From NCBI GenBank assembly GCA_903852495.1, contig CAINRC010000059.1:1-64000 (forward strand): DNA of 64,000 nucleotides, given 5' to 3'. The notes beneath the pieces were generated by a model. That model was not told where the DNA came from and did no database searches. It saw nothing but the letters and a program-made list of their open reading frames with translations. The translations under genes and the position numbers were made by a program. This document shows, one piece after another, positions 7,005 to 14,695 of this stretch. Each line of letters opens with the position of its first letter. The first letter of the stretch is position 1. This DNA comes from an uncultured Geobacteraceae bacterium. GTDB taxonomy: Bacteria; Desulfobacterota; Desulfuromonadia; Geobacterales; Pseudopelobacteraceae.

Positions 7005-7918
7005 GGGTAGAGCCCCGCAGGCGGCGCCGGTATTTTCTCCAGCCGCGTGCCTATCTTCAGCTTTTCAAACTGCCAGGCGTGTAGCGATTCGCGGAAGCCG
7101 GGCTCTTCGTAGCGCTGCATTCCCTCCAGCATCGCCTTGAAATAACCGCAGATGATGCCGAGCCCGCCGATGATGAACGGCTTTTCCGCCATACGATAAA
7201 CCCCCATGGGAACGATATACACGGGGTGAGTCCCCATGAAATACTGGCCACGTCCCCAGCGCATACGACCGTGCCAGATCCCCTGATGGGACGAGCCCAT
7301 CAACCGTTTATGGATGATGGCCAGTTTCGGGTTGCGAACGCTGCGGGTGCGCCAACCGGTGATGCGGGCTTTGTGATAGGCGATGCCGTCCCAGTGTACC
7401 TGCCGCACAAAGCCGCCGATCCCTTCAAAACACTCCCGGCGGTAGAAGTTGACCATCCCGGCCACCATCTCGTCGCTGGCTCGTTCCTCCACCAGTCCAC
7501 CGTCGGCCTCTATGAAAATCTTGCCGCTTGCCGAACCGAGCTGCGGATCCTTCTCGAAATATTCGACCAGGGTGGAGAAGTACTCCGGACCTATCTCAAT
7601 GTCGCCATCCATTTTGCAGATGTAATCGTACTCTTTAGTTTCGATCTGATCGTAGCCGAAGTAAAATGCCTCGACCACCCCCGGACCGACCGCCCGCACA
7701 CCGCGATCCTGACGCTTTATGACCCTGATCCAGGGATGCTCGCGGGAGGCCCGCTCGGCAATGGCATAGGTCTCATCGGTCGATCCATCATCAACCAGCA
7801 GCCATTCCACCGGTTTCAACTTTTGGGCAACGAGGGAATCTATGGTTCCCTGGAGATATTCCGCTTCATCGCGCACCGGGGCGACGATGACGATACGCCT
7901 TCCTGCCGTTTCACTCAT
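7001..7918 (-). CDS. Glycosyltransferase family 2
   Basis: A 305-residue GT2 enzyme. It has the N-terminal nucleotide-binding fold (VAPVRDEAEYLQGTIDSL, LVDDGSTDET), the DxD motif in KMDGDIEIG near residue 108, and a C-terminal acceptor region with conserved WDGIAYHKARITGWRT. No long membrane segment is evident except a weak one near residues 250-265, so it is probably peripheral at the inner membrane. It overlaps both neighbours by four bases within the leftward glycosyltransferase operon. Substrate is unknown. Confidence 0.85.
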   Translation of the reverse strand: MSETAGRRIVIVAPVRDEAEYLQGTIDSLVAQKLKPVEWLLVDDGSTDETYAIAERASREHPWIRVIKRQDRGVRAVGPGVVEAFYFGYDQIETKEYDYICKMDGDIEIGPEYFSTLVEYFEKDPQLGSASGKIFIEADGGLVEERASDEMVAGMVNFYRRECFEGIGGFVRQVHWDGIAYHKARITGWRTRSVRNPKLAIIHKRLMGSSHQGIWHGRMRWGRGQYFMGTHPVYIVPMGVYRMAEKPFIIGGLGIICGYFKAMLEGMQRYEEPGFRESLHAWQFEKLKIGTRLEKIPAPPAGLYP

Positions 7919-9159
7919 GGGTGTGATCCTGTCAAAATAGATTTGAATAACGTGGCCAGTATTTCTGCGTTTACCTGTTCCGAAAATTCTTCGGCAACCT
8001 TCCGCATGCCGCCTTCACTGCAGCGGGAACGTAATTCGGCCGAATCCAGTAATCGTGCAATTGCCCCGGACAAGGAATGGGGATCGGCCGGCGGCACGAT
8101 CAGGCCGGAGACTTCATTTTCGATCAGTTCCGGTATGGCGGAAACCGTCGTGGAGATCACCGGGACACCGGCAGCCATGGCCTCCATCAGCGCCACGGGG
8201 ATACCGTCCATGTCGCCGTTTGAGTCGATGCGGCAGGGAAGCACGAACTGATTCAGCCCGGCAAGCCACCCCGGGACCGCGTCATTAGCAACCGGCCCGA
8301 GAAAGGTGATCAGTCCACCGACACCTTCCTGCTCTGCCTGCTTCAGCAGTGACGCTTTAAGCGGACCGTCCCCGGCGATCTCGACGCGGAAAACCTTCCC
8401 GCTCCTGGCCAGAATACCGGCGGCGGCAACCAGGGTGTCAAAACCCTTTTTTTCAACCAGTCGGCCGAGGGATCCTATGACCGGCGGCAAGTCTGGCATT
8501 TCGCCCATTCTGCGATCAAACCGCCCAACATCAACCCCGCACCGCACAATGGCAATTTTTGCCCCGTCAGCGCCCTGCGAAACCAGAAAGCGGCGGTTGT
8601 ATTCCGAAATCGTCATGGCCCATGCGGCCCGGGCAACCTTCTCCTTCAGCAGCCAGCCCCGCTCGAACAGGTCGTTGGCGTGGGAGGTAAAGCTGAAGGT
8701 TATTCCGGCAAGTCGTGCCGCATACATGGCGATATCGGTGGGAACGTGAGCGAAGTGTACATGCAGGTGCCGACAGCCGTACGCTTCCAGAATCCGGGCG
8801 AGCCGGGCGGCGGCCAGGAAACGGTAGAACAGGCCGGCGGCGGCGCGGCTGAAAAACCCCAGCGTCGCCATGTCCCCCAGCAGCATGACTGCCGTGGTAA
8901 CATAACGGATCGGATGGCGCAGCTTGCAGACCACAGCGGCAGCCAGGAAAGAGGCGGCTCCCAGCGGATAGAGCAGAACCGTCTCCGCCGCCAGCGCACG
9001 GGCACACTCCTCCGTTGCCGGAGATGCGGGGGGGTGCACGGAGAGCGGCAGCACATCGAATCCCTTTTCCCGCAGAGCAAGAATTTCGTGGTAGACAAAA
9101 GTGGCGGACAGTGCCGGTATCTCCGGTGCCAGATAGGCGATACGCTCTTTTGTTTTCAA
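7915..9159 (-). CDS. Glycosyltransferase family 4
   Basis: A 414-residue GT-B glycosyltransferase. The N-terminal acceptor domain starts with IAYLAPEIPALSATFVYHEI (a pattern shared with colanic-acid and exosortase-associated GT4 enzymes) and includes LHVHFAHVPTDIAMYAARL. The C-terminal Glycos_transf_1 domain holds SLGRLVEKKGFDTLV and the GT4 EX7E motif in PVALMEAMAAGVPVISTTVSAIPE near residues 330-352. It is the second gene of the leftward operon and overlaps both neighbours by four bases. The enzyme should extend a lipid-linked oligosaccharide in the cytoplasm. Confidence 0.88.
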   Translation of the reverse strand: MKTKERIAYLAPEIPALSATFVYHEILALREKGFDVLPLSVHPPASPATEECARALAAETVLLYPLGAASFLAAAVVCKLRHPIRYVTTAVMLLGDMATLGFFSRAAAGLFYRFLAAARLARILEAYGCRHLHVHFAHVPTDIAMYAARLAGITFSFTSHANDLFERGWLLKEKVARAAWAMTISEYNRRFLVSQGADGAKIAIVRCGVDVGRFDRRMGEMPDLPPVIGSLGRLVEKKGFDTLVAAAGILARSGKVFRVEIAGDGPLKASLLKQAEQEGVGGLITFLGPVANDAVPGWLAGLNQFVLPCRIDSNGDMDGIPVALMEAMAAGVPVISTTVSAIPELIENEVSGLIVPPADPHSLSGAIARLLDSAELRSRCSEGGMRKVAEEFSEQVNAEILATLFKSILTGSHP

Positions 9160-9992
9160 GGTTTTCCTCCGGATCCGTTTCGCACCAGACGGGGACGCTT
9201 ATGGAAAGGGCGGTCGAGATCAATGGAGATGTCATCGTTCAGTATCAGGCCGCGACGGTTCTTTCCCTCTCCGTACGTCCCCCAGTGGGCTTCGCACAGG
9301 CCGACTCCCCCAGGGCCCCATTCTTTTTCCGCCTCGGCGATCAGCCGGTCGTCCTGAAGCAGCAGAATACCGCCAGGGCTGACCTGAACATCAATCTTCA
9401 CCCATTGGCGCATGGGAAATGGAACGCCGGAAATCCTTTTATAGATGCCTTTGCTGAAAACCGGAACATGGAATAGAACCAGTCGGTTCTCCCCCTGCTC
9501 AAAGCCGAGGTTGACGCCGAACAGATCTTTCCAGTCCATTTTATTGCTGTACGTGGCGAAACTGAACCAGCCGCGCTCCGGTGACGGAGGGATATCGGCC
9601 CAGACCATGAAGGAGGAACGGTAGCTTCCACGGTAGCATTCCGGCAGTAGCAGGGCCGGGTAGAGGCGATGGCTGTCACCGCCGGGCGGACTGACTGACG
9701 TTATCTCACCGCTCAGCACAGACCCGCGACCGGAGCCGGTGGGGTCGGGGATGATGTTGAGCGCGCCGGTGGGAACTCCACCCTCCCGCCACCAACTGTA
9801 TTCCTCCAGGTTGCCGGTCTCGTGGCGAGCCTGCCAGTAGGGACGCTCCGACCGGGCAGGGGCTGCCGTCTGAATTTGATCCGGGGCGGACGGACGGACG
9901 CTTTGCGCGCCAAAATCACGGGTCACATCCTTAAAGGTCAACACCGTCAGAACAGTCACCACTGCCAGAATCACGAATTTTACTGTTTTCAT
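9156..9992 (-). CDS. Secreted concanavalin-like protein, possibly polysaccharide lyase
   Basis: A 278-residue protein with an N-terminal hydrophobic signal or anchor (residues 4-21, KFVILAVVTVLTVLTF). The body, about residues 55-260, is rich in beta-strand patterns and aromatic residues and resembles the jelly-roll of heparin lyase I/PL20-type enzymes (SFMVWADIPPSPERGWFSFATY, PMRQWVKIDVQV, VGLCEAHWGTYG). It would act on or bind the glycan in the periplasm or outside. It is the first gene of the five-gene operon and overlaps the GT4 gene by four bases. Catalytic residues were not identified, so a binding-only role is possible. Confidence 0.6.
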   Translation of the reverse strand: MKTVKFVILAVVTVLTVLTFKDVTRDFGAQSVRPSAPDQIQTAAPARSERPYWQARHETGNLEEYSWWREGGVPTGALNIIPDPTGSGRGSVLSGEITSVSPPGGDSHRLYPALLLPECYRGSYRSSFMVWADIPPSPERGWFSFATYSNKMDWKDLFGVNLGFEQGENRLVLFHVPVFSKGIYKRISGVPFPMRQWVKIDVQVSPGGILLLQDDRLIAEAEKEWGPGGVGLCEAHWGTYGEGKNRRGLILNDDISIDLDRPFHKRPRLVRNGSGGKP

Positions 9993-10088
9993 GGGTATGT
10001 TTTCCGGTGTGCGTAGTTTTCCGCATTCTTACCAGTTTTTTTACGGTATGCAATCGCAAAAACAATACACGAAAATTCACATACAAGG

Positions 10089-10116
10089 TTGCCATATTTT
10101 TAATTAGTAGTATAGT
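10089..10116 (+). promoter_or_regulatory. Promoter of the rightward polysaccharide operon
   Basis: TTGCCA (10089-10094) and TATAGT (10111-10116) are spaced by 16 bp. The predicted transcript start (about 10123) is only a few bases before ATG 10126, and no ribosome-binding site is visible, so the first gene may be read from a nearly leaderless message. Confidence 0.5.
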
Positions 10117-10125
10117 GCTGAACCC

Positions 10126-11322
10126 ATGAAGATCGTATATATAGACGACAAACCTGAAATGCGCACACTATTGCACCGTTTCTTCACAGCCTGGGGATAT
10201 GACGCTGTCGGTGCGGTTGATGGCGAGAGCGGCTGGGAGCTGATCCGCACCGAACGCCCGGACATCGTCATTACCGACTGGATGATGCCGGGACTGGACG
10301 GAGTCGGCCTGTGCCGCCGCATCCGCTCGTCTGACATGCCGAACTACATTTATATCATACTGCTTACCGCCCGCAACGTAACCGACGACCTGGTGACCGG
10401 CCTGGAGGCGGGAGCCGACGATTTTGTCAGCAAACCGTTTAACAAGCAGGAACTCAAAGCGCGCATCAACGCCGCCGCCCGTATCATCTCCCTGGAGCGT
10501 GCACTGGAGGAGAAGAACCGCCAACTCAAGGAAACCTACGACATCATCAAAGAGGATCTTGAGGCGGCGGCCAGAATACAGCGAAGCCTGATTCCCCAGA
10601 AGATAGAGCAGTTTGGCGGAATAACTTTTGACTGGCTGTTCTGCCCTTCCCAGTTTGTGGCAGGCGACATTTTCAACATCCTGCGAATTGATGAGCATAC
10701 GCTCGCGTTTTACCTGCTGGATGTGAGCGGCCACGGCATACCGGCAGCGCTGTTGTCCACCACTCTCAGCCGCGTGCTGACACCTTCGCCCAACTTTTCC
10801 GGGCCGATCCGCCGCCCGCTGGCAATCCCCCCCTTCTACAGCATAACCGCGCCGCGCGACGTCGCTGCTGAACTCAACGGACGGTTCATGAGCGAAGGGG
10901 TTCACGTCGAATATTTCACCATGGTGTACGGAGTCATCAATATCGGTTCCGGAAGCGCCACCCTGACTCAGGCCGGCCACCCCTCTCCGATCCACCAGTC
11001 CGCCGATGGTACGGTCCGGCTCATCGGCAGCGGGGGCTTCCCGGTCGGCATGATACCGGACGCCGAATATGATGAACACTCCTTCACCATCGCAGCCGGA
11101 GAGCGCCTGTTTATCTATTCCGACGGCATCACCGAATGTCGCGGGCCCGATGACACCATGTTCGGCATCGACCGGCTGCTGGCAATAATACGCAACGGCT
11201 GCCGCTTGCCGTTGCGCGACCTGATGACCGGCATCGAACGGGAACTGGCCGAGTTCCGTGGCGAAGCCCGCTTTGATGACGATATTTCGCTGCTGGTACT
11301 GGAACAAAGGGGGGGAGCATGA
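10126..11322 (+). CDS. Response regulator with PP2C (RsbU/SpoIIE-type) phosphatase
   Basis: A 398-residue regulator. Residues 1-120 form a receiver domain: acidic pair Asp7/Asp8, phosphoacceptor Asp51 in TDWMMPGLDG, Lys in SKPFNKQEL. A coiled linker (about 125-150, ALEEKNRQLKETYDIIKEDLEAA) connects to the SpoIIE-type PP2C phosphatase domain (about 180-392), with metal-binding patterns VAGDIFN, LLDVSGHGIPAAL, YSDGITE and DDISLLV. Such proteins dephosphorylate STAS anti-sigma antagonists. A STAS protein and an RsbW-like kinase lie in the same operon, so this is the signal-controlled phosphatase of a partner-switching module. It overlaps the next gene by four bases. Confidence 0.9.
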   Translation: MKIVYIDDKPEMRTLLHRFFTAWGYDAVGAVDGESGWELIRTERPDIVITDWMMPGLDGVGLCRRIRSSDMPNYIYIILLTARNVTDDLVTGLEAGADDFVSKPFNKQELKARINAAARIISLERALEEKNRQLKETYDIIKEDLEAAARIQRSLIPQKIEQFGGITFDWLFCPSQFVAGDIFNILRIDEHTLAFYLLDVSGHGIPAALLSTTLSRVLTPSPNFSGPIRRPLAIPPFYSITAPRDVAAELNGRFMSEGVHVEYFTMVYGVINIGSGSATLTQAGHPSPIHQSADGTVRLIGSGGFPVGMIPDAEYDEHSFTIAAGERLFIYSDGITECRGPDDTMFGIDRLLAIIRNGCRLPLRDLMTGIERELAEFRGEARFDDDISLLVLEQRGGA

Positions 11323-12503
11323 AGGCCATGATTCTGGGGGCCGGCAAGGGCACCCGAGTCCGTCCGGTAACCTATACCGTACCAAAGCCGATGATCAGTC
11401 TGGCCGGTAAACCGGTGCTGGAGTTTATCGTCGAGCACCTTGTTGCGCAAGGGTTCAGCCAGATTGTCATAAACACCAGTTATATGGCGGATACGATTGA
11501 GGGATATTTCCGCGACGGTTCCCGTTTCGGAGCTGATATCGCCTATTCCTTCGAAGGAAAGCTGGTGGATGGTGAGTTGCAGGGCGAGGCGATCGGTTCT
11601 GCCGGTGGAATGAAGAAAATTCAGGATTTTTCCGGTTTTTTTGATGACACGTTTGCGGTATTATGCGGCGATGCCGTGATTGACGTCGATCTGCGGGCCG
11701 CCCTGGAGTTTCACCATAGCAGGGGAGCAGTGGCGACCATTATCCTCAAGGAGGTGGAGCCGGACGAAGTATCGAGTTACGGCATCGTCCAACTGGGAGA
11801 TGACGGCCGGATACTGCGCTTCCAGGAAAAACCCGCCCCGGAAGAGGCGGTCTCCCGGGTTGCCAATACCGGCATTTACCTGTTTGAACCGGAAGTATTT
11901 TCTTTCATCCCTTCCGGCGTGGAATATGATATCGGCTCCCAGCTCTTTCCTGCCCTGGTGGCGGCCGGTGCGCCGCTGTACGGCATTGCACTCCCGTTTA
12001 CCTGGCTTGATATCGGCAACGTACGTTCCTGGTGGGATGCCACCCGCTCTGTCGTTTCCGGAGAACTGGCCGGATTCAAGCTGCCGGGGAGAGAGTTGCG
12101 TCCTGGCGTATTCTGCGGCCTGAACTGCTCCATAGACTTCGATGCTGTGGAAATCGCGCCTCCGGTTCTGATCGGCGGCAGTGTCAGTGTCGGTGCCGGC
12201 GCCCGTATTATCGGCCCTGCTGTCATCGGCCCCGGTTCCGTGATTGAACCGGGCGCAGACATATCCGGGTGCATCATCGACAGTTACACCAGGGTCGGCG
12301 GGGTGGCCACGCTGGAGGACAAGATTATTTTTGGCAACCGCTGTATTTCCCCCGACGGCGTTTCAATCAGGATAGCAGACCATGATATCGGCTGGATTCT
12401 GGGTGATGCGCGGGAGCAGGGGCCGCCCAACCCCGTTAATGAAACGTTGCAGGAACTTGCGAATGAGTTGCGGGATAAAAATGGGTCGCAGGTATTGTTA
12501 TAG
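11319..12503 (+). CDS. Sugar-phosphate nucleotidyltransferase, probably mannose-1-phosphate guanylyltransferase-like
   Basis: A 394-residue nucleotidyltransferase. Residues 1-235 contain the pyrophosphorylase signature GAGKGTRVRPVTYTVPKPM with the activating Lys, LCGDAVIDVD for the metal and FQEKP for sugar-phosphate binding. Residues 255-345 form a left-handed beta-helix of hexapeptide repeats (IGGSVSVGAGARIIGPAVIGP). It would make an NDP-sugar for the exopolysaccharide. A mannose-6-phosphate isomerase-type cupin two genes downstream suggests GDP-mannose, but a glucose-1-phosphate enzyme is possible. The start overlaps the phosphatase gene by four bases; the next gene, a STAS protein, is 41 bp away. 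Confidence 0.85.
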   Translation: MKAMILGAGKGTRVRPVTYTVPKPMISLAGKPVLEFIVEHLVAQGFSQIVINTSYMADTIEGYFRDGSRFGADIAYSFEGKLVDGELQGEAIGSAGGMKKIQDFSGFFDDTFAVLCGDAVIDVDLRAALEFHHSRGAVATIILKEVEPDEVSSYGIVQLGDDGRILRFQEKPAPEEAVSRVANTGIYLFEPEVFSFIPSGVEYDIGSQLFPALVAAGAPLYGIALPFTWLDIGNVRSWWDATRSVVSGELAGFKLPGRELRPGVFCGLNCSIDFDAVEIAPPVLIGGSVSVGAGARIIGPAVIGPGSVIEPGADISGCIIDSYTRVGGVATLEDKIIFGNRCISPDGVSIRIADHDIGWILGDAREQGPPNPVNETLQELANELRDKNGSQVLL

Positions 12504-12544
12504 CCCGTTACGGGCATCAAGAAGAATTATAAGGAGGATCCAGC

Positions 12545-12880
12545 ATGTCAGTCAAAGTGCACCATGAGGCGGCAATAACGGTTATAACCATTGCGGGGCG
12601 CTTTGACGCTCTGATGGCAAAAGAGTTTAAAAACTGCATTGCCGATCTGACCGACGGCCAACGGACCTTGATCGCCCTGGATATGGCGGCGGTCAATTTT
12701 ATCGACAGTTCCGGATTGGGATCTCTGGTGGGCGCCCTGAAGGGGATTTCCAAGGAGAAGGGCGAAATCAGGATTGCGGGGCTGTCGCCGGAAGTACGGA
12801 CCATCTTCGAACTGACACGATTGCACCGGATTTTTGATATCTACGAAAACATCGAAACCGCCTGTGCAAGTTTCGGGTGA
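12545..12880 (+). CDS. STAS-domain anti-sigma factor antagonist
   Basis: A 111-residue single STAS domain. The phosphorylation motif FIDSSGLGSLV places the target Ser at about residue 55, and RFDALMAKEF and LTRLHRIFDIY match the RsbV/SpoIIAA pattern. The protein should be phosphorylated by an RsbW-like kinase (gene at 13270) and dephosphorylated by the PP2C regulator (gene at 10126), both in this operon. The ribosome-binding site is strong (AAGGAGG, 12530-12536). What it releases is not shown: either a sigma factor elsewhere, or a direct effect on polysaccharide enzymes. Confidence 0.92.
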   Translation: MSVKVHHEAAITVITIAGRFDALMAKEFKNCIADLTDGQRTLIALDMAAVNFIDSSGLGSLVGALKGISKEKGEIRIAGLSPEVRTIFELTRLHRIFDIYENIETACASFG

Positions 12881-12893
12881 CCCTGGGGGATAT

Positions 12894-13277
12894 ATGGAGC
12901 GGGGAGAACGACCGTGGGGCACCTATACGGTGCTGGATGAAAGCAGCAACTACAAGATCAAGCGCATCGAGGTGCTGCCGGGACAACGCCTGTCGTTGCA
13001 GAAGCACCATCATCGCAGCGAACACTGGATTGTGGTTTCAGGGACAGCCAAGGTAACCTGCGGGGACGAGGTGTTCCAGGTCAACGTCAATGAATCCACC
13101 TATATTCCTATCGGCAACCGGCATCGCCTGGAAAATCCGGGTAAGATCACTCTGGTGATAATTGAAGTCCAGAATGGCGAATATCTTGGCGAAGATGACA
13201 TCGTCCGCTTTGACGACGACTATCACCGCTGCGACACCTCCCCGGACGTTTCTCCAGCAGGACAAGGTTATGCGTAA
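12894..13277 (+). CDS. Cupin, mannose-6-phosphate isomerase type II-like
   Basis: A 127-residue single cupin domain beginning ERPWGTYTVLDES, the exact start of the isomerase half of bifunctional AlgA/ManC enzymes. Metal-binding residues are visible in LQKHHHRSEHWIVVSGTA (His, His, Glu/His) and the later NRHRLENPG. It likely interconverts fructose-6-phosphate and mannose-6-phosphate for GDP-mannose synthesis with the nucleotidyltransferase at 11319, so the usual fused enzyme is split here. ATG 12894 is chosen because GGGGGA lies 4 bp upstream, rather than an earlier in-frame start at 12834 inside the STAS gene. The stop overlaps the next start by eight bases. Confidence 0.88.
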   Translation: MERGERPWGTYTVLDESSNYKIKRIEVLPGQRLSLQKHHHRSEHWIVVSGTAKVTCGDEVFQVNVNESTYIPIGNRHRLENPGKITLVIIEVQNGEYLGEDDIVRFDDDYHRCDTSPDVSPAGQGYA

Positions 13278-13680
13278 TTACTCGATTGAACTGCCCGGGG
13301 CCATCGAATCGCTGCGTATTGCGGCCCCCTTCACCGAAGCGGTTTTGAATGAACTGCCGGCTATGACGGACCGCGACCGATTGCGGCACGATCTGGCTCT
13401 GGTCTCCAGTGAAGCCCTGACCAATGCTCTCAACCATGGCAAAAATGCGGGGTCACCGGTCCGCCTCACCTATTCCCTTGATTCAGGCGGAATTATGATC
13501 ACCGTTACCGACCGGGGCAGCGGTTTTGATCCGGACTCGGTCAGTCAACCGGATTTTGATAAACGCCCGGAAGGGGGATACGGCATCTACATCATGAAAA
13601 CGATCATGGATGATGTCCGGTATGAAAAGGGCCTTGACGGCAACAACCTGATACTTACCAAAAAGTGGGCGGTGAACTGA
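13270..13680 (+). CDS. RsbW-like anti-sigma kinase (HATPase_c)
   Basis: A 136-residue GHKL ATPase of the RsbW/SpoIIAB kind. The N box is SSEALTNALNHGKNAG (about residues 46-61), the G1 box VTDRGSGFD, and the G2 region PEGGYGIYIMKTIMDDV. It has no dimerisation/phosphoacceptor His domain, so it is a Ser/Thr kinase of STAS partners rather than a sensor kinase. ATG 13270 with AGGAC-AAGG upstream is preferred; longer readings run inside the cupin gene. Its presence between the cupin and the export lipoprotein makes partner switching part of the polysaccharide operon. Confidence 0.88.
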   Translation: MRNYSIELPGAIESLRIAAPFTEAVLNELPAMTDRDRLRHDLALVSSEALTNALNHGKNAGSPVRLTYSLDSGGIMITVTDRGSGFDPDSVSQPDFDKRPEGGYGIYIMKTIMDDVRYEKGLDGNNLILTKKWAVN

Positions 13681-13681
13681 C

Positions 13682-14695
13682 ATGATTCCGGGTTATTGTG
13701 CAAGGGTATTCACGCTGGTTTTCGTCTGCATCGCGCTGCTGTCAGGCTGCGCCAGTGCGCCGCAACCGCTCCCGCCCGGTTTTGTTATTGAACGGGATGT
13801 GAAACCGGTTGAGTCCGCTTCCCCTGAAATAATGCGGATCTTTGAAGCCGGACTCAACAAGGAATATCTGCTTGGCCCCGGTGATGTGGTGGAGATATTG
13901 GCGCCCTCATTGCCCGAGATTGCAGGTGAGCAGACGGTCAGTCCGGACGGGAGCATGACCCTCTACCCTTCGGGTGAGCTAAAGGTCGCCGGGAAAACCC
14001 GTACAGAAGTTGAAACAGTTATCAGGGAGTCGCTCCGGCACTATTTTGAAACGCCGGCTTTTACTCTGCGCATCAAGTCGTTCGAAAACAATCTGGTGCA
14101 TGTACTGGGACGGGTATCCATACCCGGCACGGTCAAGTTTCGTGGGAAACCAAACCTTCTGGAGGCTCTCTCCCGCGCCGGCGTTTTCTCCAGCGCCGGG
14201 CCGGCACGTCCACCGTCCAGCTGCGCCATCATCCGGGGGAAAGATCAGATGCTCTGGGTTTCTCTTGATGAAATGCTGCGCGGCGCTTCTTCCGGGCGCA
14301 ACCTTGAACTGGCCGGAAACGACATAATTTATATTCCCGAGGCTGACGAGGCTAACGTGTATGTCTTTGGCGAAGTCAACAAACCGGGCGCGTTTGATGT
14401 CGGCAGCGTAAAAACGCTCCTGAACGCCATTGCACAGGCCGGCGGCCCGACGGAAAATGCGATTACCGACAGCGTCATGCTGGTTCGCAACAGGGGCGCC
14501 GATGCCGGCGAGCCGATTAAAATCAGCCTGGACAGCTTTGTTGAAAAAACGGACTTCTCCAAAAACATTGTGCTGGCCAAAAACGACATAATTTTCGTTC
14601 CCCGCAAGGGGATAGCCGGCCTGAACTATTACCTGCGGATGATAAACCCCTTTACCCAATTATTACTCACCGGCTACACCCTGAGCAGAATATGA
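13682..14695 (+). CDS. Polysaccharide export lipoprotein (Wza-like)
   Basis: A 337-residue outer-membrane export protein. It has a lipoprotein signal peptide with lipobox LLSGC (Cys about residue 23), then the Poly_export domain starting YLLGPGDVVEILAPSLPEI near residues 60-75, and two SLBB domains (VHVLGRVSIPGTVKF and VYVFGEVNKPGAFDVGSVKTLLNAIAQAGG). The C-terminal hydrophobic YLRMINPFTQLLLTGY matches the amphipathic end of Wza, which forms the outer-membrane pore. It overlaps the Wzc-like gene by four bases (14692-14695), consistent with a Wza-Wzc export complex. Confidence 0.92.
   Translation: MIPGYCARVFTLVFVCIALLSGCASAPQPLPPGFVIERDVKPVESASPEIMRIFEAGLNKEYLLGPGDVVEILAPSLPEIAGEQTVSPDGSMTLYPSGELKVAGKTRTEVETVIRESLRHYFETPAFTLRIKSFENNLVHVLGRVSIPGTVKFRGKPNLLEALSRAGVFSSAGPARPPSSCAIIRGKDQMLWVSLDEMLRGASSGRNLELAGNDIIYIPEADEANVYVFGEVNKPGAFDVGSVKTLLNAIAQAGGPTENAITDSVMLVRNRGADAGEPIKISLDSFVEKTDFSKNIVLAKNDIIFVPRKGIAGLNYYLRMINPFTQLLLTGYTLSRI

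Noticed and set aside
7226-8251. Long plus-strand frames opposite the glycosyltransferase operon (and similar ones at 38235-39530, 39950-40927, 46020-47213)
   Set aside because: They are complementary to well-supported genes, show no domain pattern, and are expected in GC-rich DNA.
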